A stretch of DNA of 64,000 nt from Maylandia zebra (GCF_041146795.1 NC_135176.1:12706286-12770285); one strand, 5' to 3'. Numbered from the stretch's first letter, positions 26,158-51,400 are shown. Made by a program: numbers and translations. The notes: generated by a model from the letters alone, not told the origin.

Positions 26158-28692
26158 GGTGCTGAGATACCATACAGATGTGGGCTGGAATGGCTTTGGT
26201 ATTCAGGAGAAACCAAACAAAGTGAAGGATATGTATAGTGCACTGTTTCCTAAATATCTGATAAAGTGAGCCAAAAATATGGTGTTGAGAAAATCCTGAC
26301 CCCCACCCCCCCTCCCTGATTTCCTTACCTATTGTCACAGATTGATTATTGAATTATTTGCTACAACGTGTTAGCAACATGTTAACTATCCAGCCTCTGC
26401 AAACGCAAACATACATGTTTTGTAGAAATTTTTCACTTTTATCGAAGCCACGCCAGTGTGATGATGTGTCTGTCCACTCTGCAGTCCTGCTGTCTCACTC
26501 ACAGCGAGGTAAAACAACACTGCTGGACCGCTTGCTGAGGTGGAGACTGGAGGGCAGAGGGCTGCAGCACAAAACCTTCCAGTGCTGTGAATCCAGTAGC
26601 AGCTATAGAAGGAAAGGTTTTCGACATGAGATACCACAAAATGTACACCCAGAGTGAATCCCCTGACTGCATAATGTTTCACTCATAACTTTTGTTACGC
26701 TCATAAATCACACTGTAAATGTTTTACACTGTCATATTTTACATAGGTGATTATGATGTGCCTCGATAAATTCCCGCTTCTCTATAGTAGTCATATTGGC
26801 GGAGCTTTTTCAGTTACTGCTATACACACAGAGGGTGTTTGAAGGGTGTTATGGGGGCCTTGAATATGTGTGTGTGTGAGTATGTGTGTGTGATGTTTGC
26901 TTATGTGCATGAATGAGTAGTTTGCAGCGTTGCATGCAGATTGAGTTACGTGAATCATGGCTCCATCTGCCTCCTGGTTTTAATGAGGAATTCAAGCGAC
27001 TCCTGACCCTACAGATGCTCCTGAAACAACTTCCTAAACGCTCTCAGTTTATTTGGGTTAGAAAGTGACTCTGGGGATTAATAACAGGCACCCTATATGA
27101 GCGTATTGCATGCTTGTAAAAACAATATTTTGCAGCCTGGTCTGATGACACAAACCTGCCTGTAGATATATAAGATGCTGGACTCTCGGTTCTTTTAGCT
27201 TGGCTAATTGTACACCAACCCACAGGGTGTAATGTGACAATTGTGGGGCTGCCTACTCAGCTGCCAGATCCTAGAAACCAAAATCAAAGCTCCATTTAAC
27301 AAAAGCCCAACCTACAGTCACAGCTCCCTAACCTAATTAACATTGAGTCAGCAAACACGGCAGCAGCAGCGGTCGAGGTTGTGGTCAGAGCTGTGGGGTA
27401 CAAGAATAGCAGTAGCCACGCTGACACACTGGATGACACACTGGGCTGTGACAAAAGAATCACACACAGGTACACAGATCAACATGCCACCTGGCCCAGG
27501 TGACAGCGCCTGCTGCTCTCACTGTGTGCTTTTTCTCTTTATAGTAAGACATAGCCGAGCTACTGCACTGGCAGTGAAAATGGTGTGCAGACGATGGTAA
27601 ACTGCTTAAGTTATCGAAAATATCTACAGAATTAGGAAAACAACAGCACAGCTGGAAAGTGTCAATATATACTTTTTGATGTATTTTCATGCTGTGTGAA
27701 GCATCATAGGACCTTAATTGTAAATCGGGTCTCATTAAACTGGATTCGCATGTGTTCCACCACATTTGATTCATATGGCTTGTTTCCCCCCGTTTTCTGC
27801 TTTGTGAGAATATCTGATAATGCGGACCATTAAAATTACTCACCAGCTACACTGCAAACAAGCTTAGCTTAATAATGCATGTCATGTAAAGTGGCTGATT
27901 CAATTTAGTTCCCCAGCAAAGCTGTTTAACTCATGCTGATGCCAGGGGCACCGACGATACCACTTGAGTGTCCACCATCAAAACACATTCAATTTCTATT
28001 TATGGTGGAAAAACACTAGCATCGTGCATCAGCTGACATCTGCTCTTTTCTTAGCCAATTGCGCTGCACACTCACGTTCTCCAACATGAAAACACTGTTG
28101 GACTCCCAGATATCTGCCCCACAACAAGCCTGACTTCACATGGAGGGAGCGTGAGTAGGAAGCTGTGCATGCACTACATATGACAAACCGCATTACTTTC
28201 TGGCTAGTAGACAGGCTTAGATAGGCCATCCCAGGGCCTGCAGCCAAAGATGCTCTGCAGCTGATTTACCATGCTTACTCAAATATTCATAACTGGATAA
28301 TGAAAGTATAAATAGTTTTCATGTGATACACTAGAGGCAGGGGTAAACAAAGCTGCAACCTCCATCATCATCATCATCATGCATCACCGTGTCTTCGCTA
28401 TGACGGCTGCCAGGTAGAGTAATGGGAAGGATTGTTCACTATGACACAGTGAGCGTGATAAGCAATGACTCCCTTACAACTTTTGCCAGTAATTTGGAGT
28501 TGATTATTTATGTTGCCGCATGAACAAAGTAATCACTGTCAATCTTGTCATCTGCATGCAGGCTGGAAAGTTATTAAACTTGTTTTTTTTGGGATTTTTT
28601 TTTTTTAATGATTAATGAGCTCCTGTTTTCTCTTGTCTAAAGGAGGGCTGCCTGTGACATACATCGCCATCCCCTGAGTCCTCTTCTATACC

Positions 28693-40210
<11,518 letters not shown>

Positions 40211-42660
40211 CGTGGAAGTCAGGCCAGCGAGTACAGCACTAGAAGAGATGAGCTGAAGATGGCAGAATTATGAATGAGAGTAAAAATGGATATAGAAACT
40301 AGAAAATTCTTTAAATGGCTTTGGTGATGTAATTACCACCAGGGAATGGGAGACTATGGACCAAGAAGAAAACCCTTGATAGCATTTTTATTGTGCGATA
40401 AACTGATCTGTGAACAGTAACTGATGAAGGGTACTGGAGACTCTGAACCCATCTGGGGAAAAAACAAACAAAAAAAAAATGCTGATTAAGAGGTGAAGAA
40501 TAAGAAGTATTACAATCAAACTACATGAATTTCTTACAAATTGGATTTGTATCTGCTCTGTATTATGTAGTACACTATGTAAATGTGTTCTAATTGCTAA
40601 TGTTTTTTGCCACAAAACACCAGTATTATTGCTACAAAAGGAAGACGCCAACTAACTAATAATTAGCGGGTTGTTTTCTGAAGTCGGTGTTGCCAAATTT
40701 CTTCCTGACTACTTGATACATAAATTGTGTATTTTCGCCAACAAGCAGGTGTCCAACACGCTTAAAAACTACTCTGTGGATGAGAAAAGGCAAGACTCAT
40801 AGATAAGTTGCTGAAGTGTTTCTTGAAATTGTGAATGTATATGAGATGTCTTGGTATCAATAGATTGTCATTGTGGATGCAAATAATCATCACCGAGGAG
40901 TAAAAGCTACCTACTGTATCTGTTTGCATATTTGTAATGTAAATCTATTTACTTTCTCAACGTTTCTGCAATTTTATAGCAATATCCTCCCGACGCTGGA
41001 GCAACATAATTAAAACTTGTGTCAACTAGCCTACAATACATATCTAAGACTTGAAGAAGTCATATTTACTGTGTCATTCTCTGCATGTCACGATAGACAT
41101 ACAGTATTGTAAAAAAAACAACAACAAAAACAAACAAAAAAATCCCAACTAAAATAAAAAAATTAGTGTAGAGATGATCATGGCAAACTTTTACATACAG
41201 CAAATCTTCACTATGATAACGTGTGGTTGTATAAAAAGCTGAATATGTTGTTTGGGGGGAGTGGGGGGGGGGGGGGGGGTCCTCATTAGGAAAAAAATTA
41301 ATAAATAAATAGGTGACAGATGGCACATGCTGTGCAGTCCAGCCAAATATAGATACAGATCAATGGTACAAAAAAAATTTCATCGCTCATGCTTATCCAC
41401 AGTTGCACATTAGTGATTGTTCCACCACACCGAAAAACAGGCACTCAACACCCATCAACACAGACTGTGCAATATGGTGCAACTGATAAGACTGTGAGTA
41501 TTGATCACCTCAAACAGAATGCTGGAACAATCTGCACAAAACATTGTATACGCTTAGGACAAGTTAAACCCTAATGTACTGTAAATAGATATGTACAACT
41601 CTATTGAAAATGTAGCAATTATTTCCATTTTCATACTTGTAATCAATACATATTATGTAGCATATATTGTATAAACATAACTTTGTTCACTTGTTTTTTC
41701 TAAAAGAATTAAGTACTTTATCTGCTGCAGCCAGTCCATGCATTACTTATAGTTCTACTAATAAACAGTAAGCCCTCTAAAGAAAGGCACAGCCCAACAG
41801 TTGTTTATTTCAATTTATGCAAGACTCCCTTTAAGCTGTGTTATTGATTTATTTATGCCCTTTTTCTACATCCATTTTTATTTGTGTACAGATTTCCACA
41901 GCCCGTTGTCTTGACATTTTTGAATACTTGCTGCTATCTTGAACTACTGGTGTTGTTCACTCAACTATACAGTGTTACCATGAGAAACATTATTAATATA
42001 GTGCTTATTGTGAGATATTTGTTTTGGGTTTATTTTTATTTATTATTTTGGTTTTCTTTCTTTCTTTTGTTTTTCCTTTCTGAAAGCCACGTGAAATGAA
42101 GTTCGTACATTAAAGAGTGAGCCCGTCTGTAATAGTATTAAGGCGCTTGAATGTCTCTTGGTTGTTGTCGTTTTTAATGATAGTAAGCACCAAACTGTAC
42201 AGTACAGTACACCCAGTGAAAAGAAGACCTATCTAAGTGTTTGAGAGTCACTACTTGGCCTTTTTTGTTTTTAGCTCCACCTGCTCGCGTTTGAGGATCA
42301 GAGTCCATTTTCAAGCAAACACAGGCCAGGTTGACGGAAATGGGCAAGTGCAATGCATGCAGAGATTCCTTACACTGAAATGCTCCAATGATTCTTACTA
42401 TTGTGCCCAATTTTGATTGCTGATACCAAGTAATCACCTTACTATGATTCCTTTTCACGGACTGATATGGAACCCTCGGTATCATTTCCAGAATAGTTTA
42501 CAGAAGCTGTTGGTTTTGTGTGTCTTCTAAAAACAGTGGCCATTATATGAGTGCCATACTATATTGATATGGTAAGATACGGTGTACCTTGGAAATCACT
42601 GTAGTGCTATATTTGCATTGATATTGTCATTGAAAATAAATTTTATATAATGAACTTTAC
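40211..42660 (+). other. nyap1: nyap1 3' UTR
   Basis: After the stop the sequence is AT-rich and non-coding. Several poly(A) signals occur; the last good one is AATAAA at 42635-42640, which would give a UTR of about 2.4 kb, typical of neuronal transcripts. An uninterrupted run of 17 G lies at 41263-41279. The true cleavage site is not determined. Confidence 0.55.
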
Positions 42661-42849
42661 ACAACAAACACATGTTGTTTTCATGTTTTCACGCCACATT
42701 CTGTTGTGTCTTCGTGCATGTGATAATCCAGTCAGCTCTTTAAGATAACGCATACACGTAATAGCCATTTGACTCAGTAACCCTTGACGTGTCCTTTATC
42801 ATTTGGATTTAACAGGGATTTCACATTTTAACCTCAGCTATGTGAAAAT

Positions 42850-44600
42850 GAAAGCACACCCTCTTTCAGTTCTAAGGTGTATCAGGACATTTAAATAATC
42901 ATCTGGTCCTTACAAAGTTCTACAAGTATGTAAAAAGTGTGGACATACTGAGTGTGTCCACACTGCACAGTGTTATTATTTCATTTTTAACAAAATTAAG
43001 CTAAAATGTCAATCCAAAGGGAGTATGTGAAAAACTAAGTACTCCCTTACTGTTTTCATACTGATTATGAAGATAAGTAACAGCCAGCTGCTGCTAATCG
43101 GATGCACTTCATTAACTGATCATGATCAAGTGTGAGCTCCTCTGTAAAAGCAGAGGTTTTGGTAGTTTGGAGCATTAAACCACAGGGCCTCTGGAATGAC
43201 AGAGGCTCTGTGTCCTTTGACAGAGGACTGTCACGGACCGCCAGGGCAGACCGTGTGGAGTGAGTGGAGGACCCAAGAGCAAACAGAGGTGAGGACACAA
43301 AACCGGACTTAACAGAAGGCGAGCCTTTATTTAGGGCCGAAAACTTAAGGAACAAGGCAGCAAAGCAACTGAGGGAAAACCTGAACATAGACTGGGAAAA
43401 CTATGGCTAAACAAAGTACAAACTAGGACTAGTTAAGGCTGGGAAACTATGACAAGGGGTAGGGGAGATAACACAGACGACGCGACACAGACTGTATGAA
43501 ACACAGAGACTAAATACACATGAGGGATGATCAGGGGAAGTGGATGCACACGGGGAACACAGGTGACACTGATAATCATAACAAGACACGGCAGGAGTGA
43601 ACGTAACACTGATGGGAGATGGGCAAAGTAAAACAGGAAGTACACAGAGGTTCAAACAGGAGGAGAGAGAGCACGGGGAGAACATAGAATAAAACACAAA
43701 GAGAGACGAGGGCTCATAAATACACAGAGGGGCACACAGGGGGTAAGAGTCACGAAGGGAAAACACATAAGGAACAACGTAACAGATCAACCCAGGAAGC
43801 ATGGCCTAAATAAAGAACAAAATACAAAAATACATGAAAACTAAGAATACTGGGCCCACATGGCCCAGGACCATGACAAGGACATCATTCCAAAGTGGAC
43901 ATATAGGTTTGCACTTCACTGTGCTTAGCAAAACTAAACACAGCAAATCAGCACAAACACCTCATACCAACTGTCAAGCATGGCACTGAACAAGTAATGA
44001 TTTGGGCAGCTACAGGACCTGGGCACCTTGCAGTTGTCGAGTTGACTCAACTCATCTTTATAACAAAGTATTCTAGAGTCAAATGTGAGGTCATCTATCT
44101 GACAGCTAAAGGTTGGCCCAAACTGGATCTCATAACAAGACAATGGTCCTAATCATGGCAATGAATCTAAAGCAAACGAAAAGAACCAAAGTGTTGCAAT
44201 GGCCCAAATCTAGACATCAGGATGACTAAAATGCTGTGGTGGTACTTTAAGAGAGCGCGCAAACCTCAATGAACTGAAGCAATGTAAAGAACAGCAGTCC
44301 AAAGGTGTCCACATGAATGTAAATAACTGATAAAAATCATACAGAAAACAGTTAATTCAAGTTATTGCTGCTAAAGGTGTTTATAATAAACCATAGAATT
44401 GTGAATTTTGCTTAGTTTTAAATGCAATACTTCTGCAATATTGCTTAATTTTTGTTAAATAATTAAAGACAATGCGTAATATGTATGTTGTTCAATCTGT
44501 GGTTCTATTTGGCTAATTTAAGAACCTCGTAAGCTCCAGATTCTAATAAGTTATACGGAAATATTTAGAACTGAAAGTGGGTGACTGTATATTTTTGATG
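42850..44600 (+). mobile_element. Decayed Tc1-like transposon carrying a solo LTR
   Basis: Inverted ends: 'acaccctctttcagttctaa' near 42857 and 'ttagaactgaaagtgggtg' near 44565, a good complement. Internal stretches match the well-known Tc1 body: 'ttaactgatcatgatcaagt' near 43111, 'cctcataccaactgtcaagc' near 43961, 'gggcaccttgcagt' near 44020, 'gtattctagagtcaaatgtg' near 44068, 'acctcaatgaactgaagca' near 44264 and 'caagttattgctgctaaagg' near 44358. Much of the transposase region is missing and what remains is riddled with stops, so it is dead. A solo LTR is inserted at 43229-43878. Confidence 0.85.
43229..43878 (-). mobile_element. Solo LTR, probably Gypsy-like
   Basis: A 650-base block begins TGTCACGG and ends CCATGACA, the TG..CA ends of an LTR, and is flanked by a perfect 5-bp duplication AGGAC (43224-43228 and 43879-43883). 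A poly(A) signal on the minus strand (complement of 43327-43332) about 100 bases before one end sets the orientation. No internal retroelement region accompanies it, so it is a recombination product (solo LTR). It lies inside an older Tc1 copy, so it is the younger of the two. The Gypsy assignment rests on general resemblance only. Confidence 0.75.
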
Positions 44601-44868
44601 TGTAAACGATGTTAATAATGTATATATAGGGTTTAATGTAATTTCTATGTTATCCTTTCAAAAAGCCTCATTCTCATTTACTGCTGTTTTTAAAAGGAAA
44701 AAAAAAATTCTCCAAGGCTTTCCTGACATAACTTGATTCAAAAATAAATAAAAGCCTGAATGGGACATAAATTAGTCACCTCAAGCGGACAGTGAATTCA
44801 CCAACAGAGACACTTTACGGTCCATGAGGGATTATTAAAATTATTCTGTTGATTTTTCTTTGGATACG

Positions 44869-45493
44869 TGACGTCAAGAACCACTTAGCCAATAAAGGGA
44901 TGCTCTAAGCCACCAAGCGATTTGCTCTGAGGCTTGTCTCTCGTGCATCAGGAGTGAGGATCCCGAGCAGGTGATTGGTCAGGCGGGTGGAGTAGGCGGG
45001 AGCTGCTGTGGATCGCGGCATGCGGGAGGAGGGTTAAGGCCTGCGCTGGTGCGTGCGTGTTAGGATGTATGTGTGGAGAGCGGTGTGGCGCTTGTAGAGG
45101 GAGGCGGAGGGAGTGCTTTACCGCAGTATCACTACATTTCTGCACCACTCATCAAAACTCTGCGGCATGCAGACAAGAGCTGGGGGGGAGGGCAGTCACT
45201 AGGTCTGTTCTGAGTGTGAAACTGCTACCTCTTCTGTTGGCCTACCAGTCCTTCATATAATCTAGGCTACAGCAGTGCTTTTACTTTATTTATTTTCATG
45301 CGGGCTCGTTGAGTGTTTAAGTCGACTTCTTTAATGCCGGTCTTCTTCCTGTAGGAGCAGTGATACGGCAGGGCTCTCTCTCTCCTTCTCTCTCCATCCC
45401 TCTTGTTCTCTGCTGTCAGGGCAAAGTGCTTCAGCCCGTCGCTCAGTGTCATCAGGCCGCTTTTAGTTGAGCTTTGGAGCAGTTCGTTAGAAA
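44869..45493 (+). promoter_or_regulatory. atp1b2: atp1b2 promoter and 5' UTR
   Basis: Upstream of the atp1b2 start the sequence turns CpG- and G-rich. It contains a full palindromic cAMP-response element TGACGTCA (44869-44876), a CCAAT box (near 44890), an inverted CCAAT (ATTGG, near 44973) and GGCGGG-like GC boxes (about 44980-45000). No clear TATA is seen. The 5' UTR probably starts between about 45000 and 45300 and continues unspliced to the ATG at 45494, which has A at -3 and G at +4. Confidence 0.5.
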
Positions 45494-48400
45494 ATGGCAA
45501 AGGATGGAGAAAAAAGCGATTGGAAGGAGTTTCTATGGAACCCGAGGACGAGGGAGTTTCTGGGCAGAACGGCGAGCAGCTGGGGTAAGTGCTGTCCAGC
45601 TACGGCAATGCAGCAAACAGGGTCCCCCGGCTCTGTAACAGGTCTATGGCACAGTGGTTTCCCCCCCCCCCCCCCCCCCCCTAAAGGTTCGCTAAGATGC
45701 TGTAAGAGAGAAATGAGCGTGTGTAACCATGACATGAATTTCGACCCTGCTTGAAGTTAGGCGGTAATTTCCTTCAGGCGATGAGATGGATGTCGCTGTC
45801 CACTACAGGTTGGTGCTGAAATCTGACTGCGGCACCGCTCCTGTGGAAGCCAGCCGAACCCCCCCACCCCACCCACCCACCCCACCCCAACTCCTGTCTA
45901 CTTTATTAATTTAATGTATTTTTTCTACAATGCTTTCCCTGCGCATTGCGCCCAGCATAAGGGATGAGGCATTTGGTTTTATTTTACATTTGGATAAACC
46001 TGATTACAGCAGCATTGCTGAAAATAAAAAGGCTCCACTTTCTTGTAAAGTGCATGTAATCGATTCTTCTCTTCTGAAGAGTGATTTAGTTATAACTATG
46101 ACTTTCATTCTGCTGCAGAGAAGACTTTTTCTAGGAAAGCGGCTTACTGAAGTTGTACAGAGATTTGTTTGCATGCCCGTGGCTTCATCAAGTGTGTGTG
46201 CAACATGATGTCATTTATTTCCAGGCTTTTCCCCTGAGATGCTGAGCGACGATCAGGTCAAATCCTCTTTTTAACACCGTAGTGTTGCCATATACTGACA
46301 CATTTTCTGCTATACAAAGACCCTGCAACTAGTTCAAAGATTCATGAGATGACAGGGCGCATATGGCTCTGTTCTAATGCCATTGGAGCATGTTTAATCT
46401 GGGTAAAGCCGAGGGCTAAATGCTATTTGTATCACCTCCAACTCGACCCCTCCCAGTGTGTGTAAATCAGTAAGGGATTTAATCCTAATCTAATGAGTTC
46501 ATTGGCTGGAGAGGAAGGTATCAAATTCAGCGTGCTCTGGCAAAGTAAAACATTTTTAGGAACTTGGATTCATTTTCACATTTTCACTGAAGATCTGAGC
46601 TCAGAGACTTGAGTTTAGCACTCGAGGCTGAAACTGTGTTAAACGTAGTCTTTACTTTGAGTTTGAATTTTCTGATTATTTTTCATCAGTGCACATATAT
46701 TATTCTTTCAGTGTGGGGCTGGGACTCATGGACTGTAGCTTCCTTAACTGGAATCCTCCCACAGTGTACAACTTAATCCAGTCCAATGTGCCCCAGGTGC
46801 TTTAAGGTCTGTTGGCCTTTTTAAGCTGCGCTCTCTGAGACTTAGTAATTAGGCTATTTCTGGAGTTAGAGACTACATGTAGGTCTGCTAAACTTGGCTT
46901 TTCAGAGTAGCACTTTCTCATTCTCCTAATGCTGTACATACTGTACCATTACTTCCAATGTGCTGGCAACACGGCCTAATCTACTCGTGATACAGTTTCT
47001 TACGGCTTGCACTGAAGAGGGGTTTAAATGCAGGTTTCCAGTCTCTTTAAGGCATTAATGTGTTTCTGCAGCACAATGCACATTCAAAGCATTAGATCAA
47101 AGACTTCTTTGAGGATGAGACGCAAAACACTTCCTTTTGTGTTCTGCTTTCTGTAAAGAGCTGTAATGATATGGAAATAACCTTGATAAAGGAGAGCAGT
47201 GCTGCAGGTTTGTTGTTACACATGCCACAAGCTGACACAGTGAAACATGGTCAGACAACTAGCTTGACTAATGAAGTGTTCTGGACCTCCCACTTCCAGA
47301 AACAAAGTCCACACTGCAACACAGGAAAAGAACCTCAAAGGGCCTCATGGTGACCAGAATCACGGTGCTCTTTGTTACTTTAACATTGTGTACGAGATAA
47401 TTAGCAGTGTTTGCCGGTGAAAGAGCCACAGCTCAGAGCTATCCACGCTCTCGCCAGACCTTTTCATTTTTATTTCAGAGGTGCGTTTGATCAGCAAGTT
47501 GCAAAGCGATTAAACAGCATGTCCTCCCAATTAATTGTGAGAGAAAAAAGGGACACCTCCTGCCATTATTACCGAAGAAAGAACAGGGTAGTGGACCATC
47601 CGAGCCTGTCCTTTTGTTCTTTTCTTTCAATCACCGTCTGCATACAAAACCAGTGCGAAACAGAGACGCCTCACTGTCCATCATCAGCATGACTGAGAGG
47701 GCAGGCTGTAAACCCAACACCCTGTTTGCCAGGGGGGGGAAGCCACCTTGCCTGCACGCTTGATCCCGTCTGGATGTGCGCACATTCATTCTCCCCCTGG
47801 GTGGTGTCATATTTGTGGTTAGCACAAAAATCCCCCCACCCCCTTGACGACAGAGACAAACACTTTGCCACTTTTGTTGGATCGTAGCGTCTCTCTTGCT
47901 GCGTTGCCTCCAGCATAGTTCATGGTCTGTGTATAATTAATAACTGAGCTTGTGTCTTTTCTGTGGTGTAGATGGGATGCTCATTGTCATCCCACTAAGG
48001 GATTCGTTTTTATTAGATTCTAAAACTTCAGGTACAGTCAGGCAAAAAATGCACACACAAGCTGTGCACACAAGCTGTAAATCATCAAGATACCCCTCTG
48101 CGATTGCCACCCCCCCTCCATCTCCCCTTGACATTTTGCCAGTCTGGCAGCGCAGGGAGACAAATGCGATGCTGAGCCTGCTGACTGAGGGAGTGAGCGC
48201 CACGCTGGGGGCCATCCAGCAGAGGTGCAGGGTCAAGGCACTCAGCTGCCTCCCAACAATGGCCTCAGGTGTCGATGCTTGAAATGTGGGATGCGTCACA
48301 TACATGTTCTGTATGTGGATAGGAAGCAAACAGCTGCTTCAAATGTATCTGATGGTTCCAAGTTAGAAAGATCGCCTCAGAAATGGTTTATGAATTTGTT

Positions 48401-51400
48401 GATCTCACAAAATAACAATGAAAAGATGCCAAGTTAGGATCTCCATCTGAAATCTCAGTATTTTCGTCACAACAATGACAAAGTAAAGCATTAAAAACAA
48501 ACTCTTCTTTATATCAAATGTAATTATCATTATCAATTTGCTCGTACACAGTTATTAATAAATCTAGTCCCCTGACTCTGTGGCTCAGTCTCCGGGGCAT
48601 CCTTATTTTCTCTCTCCTGGTGTTGCCTTCTGTCATTCTTCCTTCCTTTCTGTGGACAGGACATATAATGAAGTTGGTCGTCAGCCACGAACTCCTGCGT
48701 GGTTAGGTTCACTTTGTGTCATACTTATTTTTCAGTCCATGCAAAAACACAAAGAATTTAAGGATTAATGTGCAGCTTGTGTTTTGAGTTTATGTTGATA
48801 AAATAACATAAAAACCTGCAGTGGGCAGAAACATGGAAGGAAAAGCTCTGCCTGATCTGTACTAAGCACCTTCCACTGTACAGCCACTGGCATGTGTGCT
48901 AAAATGAGTCAGTATTGAGTTATGGCTTCACATATGATTCAAACCCTGCTCGCCCTGGTGGATGTCTTCTGCTTCACGCATTGCACCACCGCTTCTTATA
49001 TCCTACATGCACTTTGTGCTTTTTATGCTACCCTATAGTGCTTCCCTGTTATTCTTTTTAAAAGACCCATGATTGGACACCATCTCCTATTGTGGTCTAG
49101 ATGATCTAAAGCCTTAAAATAGAGCCCTGGGGAGACTCTAGTTCTCTCTCAGACCACTTGCATTAGTTGCATTACAGTGAAAATGTGTTGCCTCCAGTTA
49201 TTTTAACTTTAAACGATGATATTTTAAGCATTGCATCTAAAGGATGATTTCTTTCATGTGAGTGAGAGAGAAACAGAGGCAGATGTTGCAGATGCAGTGA
49301 AGCAATTTAACGAGGATTAACTGAAATCCCGTAGACATGTTTGGTTAGAGAGTGACGTAATAGACATGAACTACTCATCAATTCAGATGTGAGATTATTT
49401 GTTCTCATTAAGGGTTTGTGTGCTGCAATTATAATGAAATGGACTTTGCTGACTTGCAGATGTTAGTCTAATGGACTTTATGCATAATTCATAGATGTGC
49501 TGTGGTGTACAGCAGACTAAATAATGTAATCATAGCAAAAAAAAAGGATTAAAGGTTATTGGGGTTTTTTGCACAGTGTATCAAACATACATTTTCCATG
49601 CAATAAACACATAAACACAAATTATATTATCTTATATGTAGCCATTTATAGATGAAAATGTCTCAGCGATATCAATTTTGGGGCATATGATCAGATTATC
49701 TTTCTACAACATCAACTGACCAAATCTGATGATGAAGAAATAGTTTTTACACAATTTTCCAGTTGGGGAAGATGCTGTTTTGTAATATTTTAATATTCCA
49801 TTTTTGTTACTATTGCTTATATTAATATGGCTCTATTTTCTCATTGTCTGCAGGCCTTATTTTTCTCTTCTATTTAATTTTCTACACCTGCCTCGCTGGC
49901 ATGTTTGCTCTCACCATGTATGTCATGCTGCAGACCCTGGACGAACACAGACCAACCTGGCAAGACAGGCTCTCCACACCAGGTGCAGAAACTATAGATA
50001 CAAGCTGCATGAACACAGATCATGGTCTGTGCACTGTGTCATGTACTCCCTGCTGTCTCTCTTGTCACTCTCAGGCTTGGTGATTAGACCTCGGGCAGAT
50101 GACACCTTTGAAATAGTCTATACTAAAGAGGACACTGAGAGCTGGGACCTGTATGCCCAGACATTGGACAAATTCCTTCAACGTAAGTTTGGCTCTTGCC
50201 CTCTAAGACAGAATGTTATGACATACACAGATAATCTCTTTATAGTTAGCTGACAGGAGACCGTCTTGTACTGGGATCTTAGTTGATTATAAAGACAATT
50301 TCACCCCACACACACTCTCCTATTTTCCCTGCAGCCTACAATGATTCCCTCCAAGCCCAGAAAAATCACGAGTGCGCCCCAGACAAGTACTTCATCCAGG
50401 AGGACAGCGGTGAGGTGAAGAACAACCCGAAACGATCCTGTCAGTTCAACCGCACAGTCCTCCAGAGCTGCTCTGGAATCGATGACCGTTACTATGGATA
50501 CCGAGAAGGCCAGCCATGCATCATCATCAAGCTGAATCGGGTATGAAAGGAAAAGAGAGGGGAGTGAAAGGGACTGGTGTTGCTAGGAGACATGGAGTGA
50601 CTGAGACAACCAAACTGGTTGGAAATGATAAAAAGAAAAAAGTCACTATCATAATTAAACTGATTGGTTTTTGCATTTATCATCATTCACTTATGTTATA
50701 TCGCCTAAAAATGAACAAAAAACGGTTTTCTTTATTTTCTCATCAGGTGATTGGTTTGCTGCCAGGAAAGGATAACCAGGCTCCGTATGTCACCTGTGCT
50801 GCAAAGGTAATCCCTTTTTGTCTTTCACAATCAGAGGCTTGACACAACAGTTTTATTCATAGCTATTGTGCCTCACGTCATCTGCAGTATTCCACCTGTC
50901 GTTTACCTCCATCTTCCTTTCTTAGCTATCATGAATTTCTTTTCAGGCTGTCTTGTCAGTCAAGCCAGTTGTTTTTATCGCTGCCCTTTTCTTTTCTCCA
51001 TTGTGTTCCATTAATTTGTTCACTCGCAGAAATACAGAGTTGGCAAAGATCAATGGGTAAGAAAAAGTCCAGGACCCATGTTTGGTACAGTTTAGATCAG
51101 AGGTGTCAAACAAAAAGCCTTTGGGCAAGAAGAGGTCTGCCAAAGGGCCCAGTTTCACCCACTGGGTGGTTTTACAAAGTGTGTAAAAATTGTGAGAGTA
51201 TGATTAGTATTTTTGCACTTTTTACTATATTTAGGATTATATCTTGAGACATATCTGTCTTCATATGACTTAGTCTGCTATATCACACTGACATAAAGTA
51301 GTTTAGTAATTTGTACGATTTATGATGCGCGTGTTTGTAATAACAAAGTTGCTGAATGTAGAAAAAAATATTGTTGAAATTGGCTTTAAAAAATGTTATT

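Larger units (their letters stand above)
14980..28642 (+). other. nyap1: Large first intron of nyap1
   Basis: About 13.7 kb without a supportable exon. It begins in the CpG-containing island (to about 15.65 kb, with a TG-rich run near 15.5-15.62 kb) and then is AT-rich. Contents I can point to are a CCT triplet run at 23498-23538, TG runs near 21.3, 21.5 and 26.87 kb, a long pyrimidine-rich tract at 25731-26157, a CAT run near 28363-28381, and short perfect hairpins at 18133-18158 and 22188-22213. Long introns with conserved regulatory DNA are usual for neuronal genes, but I cannot test conservation here. Confidence 0.5.

Noticed and set aside
43407-43802. 131-codon minus-strand open frame rich in Cys, Ser and Pro
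   Set aside because: It lies entirely inside the solo LTR, which does not code for protein.
47937-48329. Overlapping open frames on both strands in atp1b2 intron 1
   Set aside because: The patch is somewhat GC-richer, which lengthens open frames; no splice sites or known protein segments were found.
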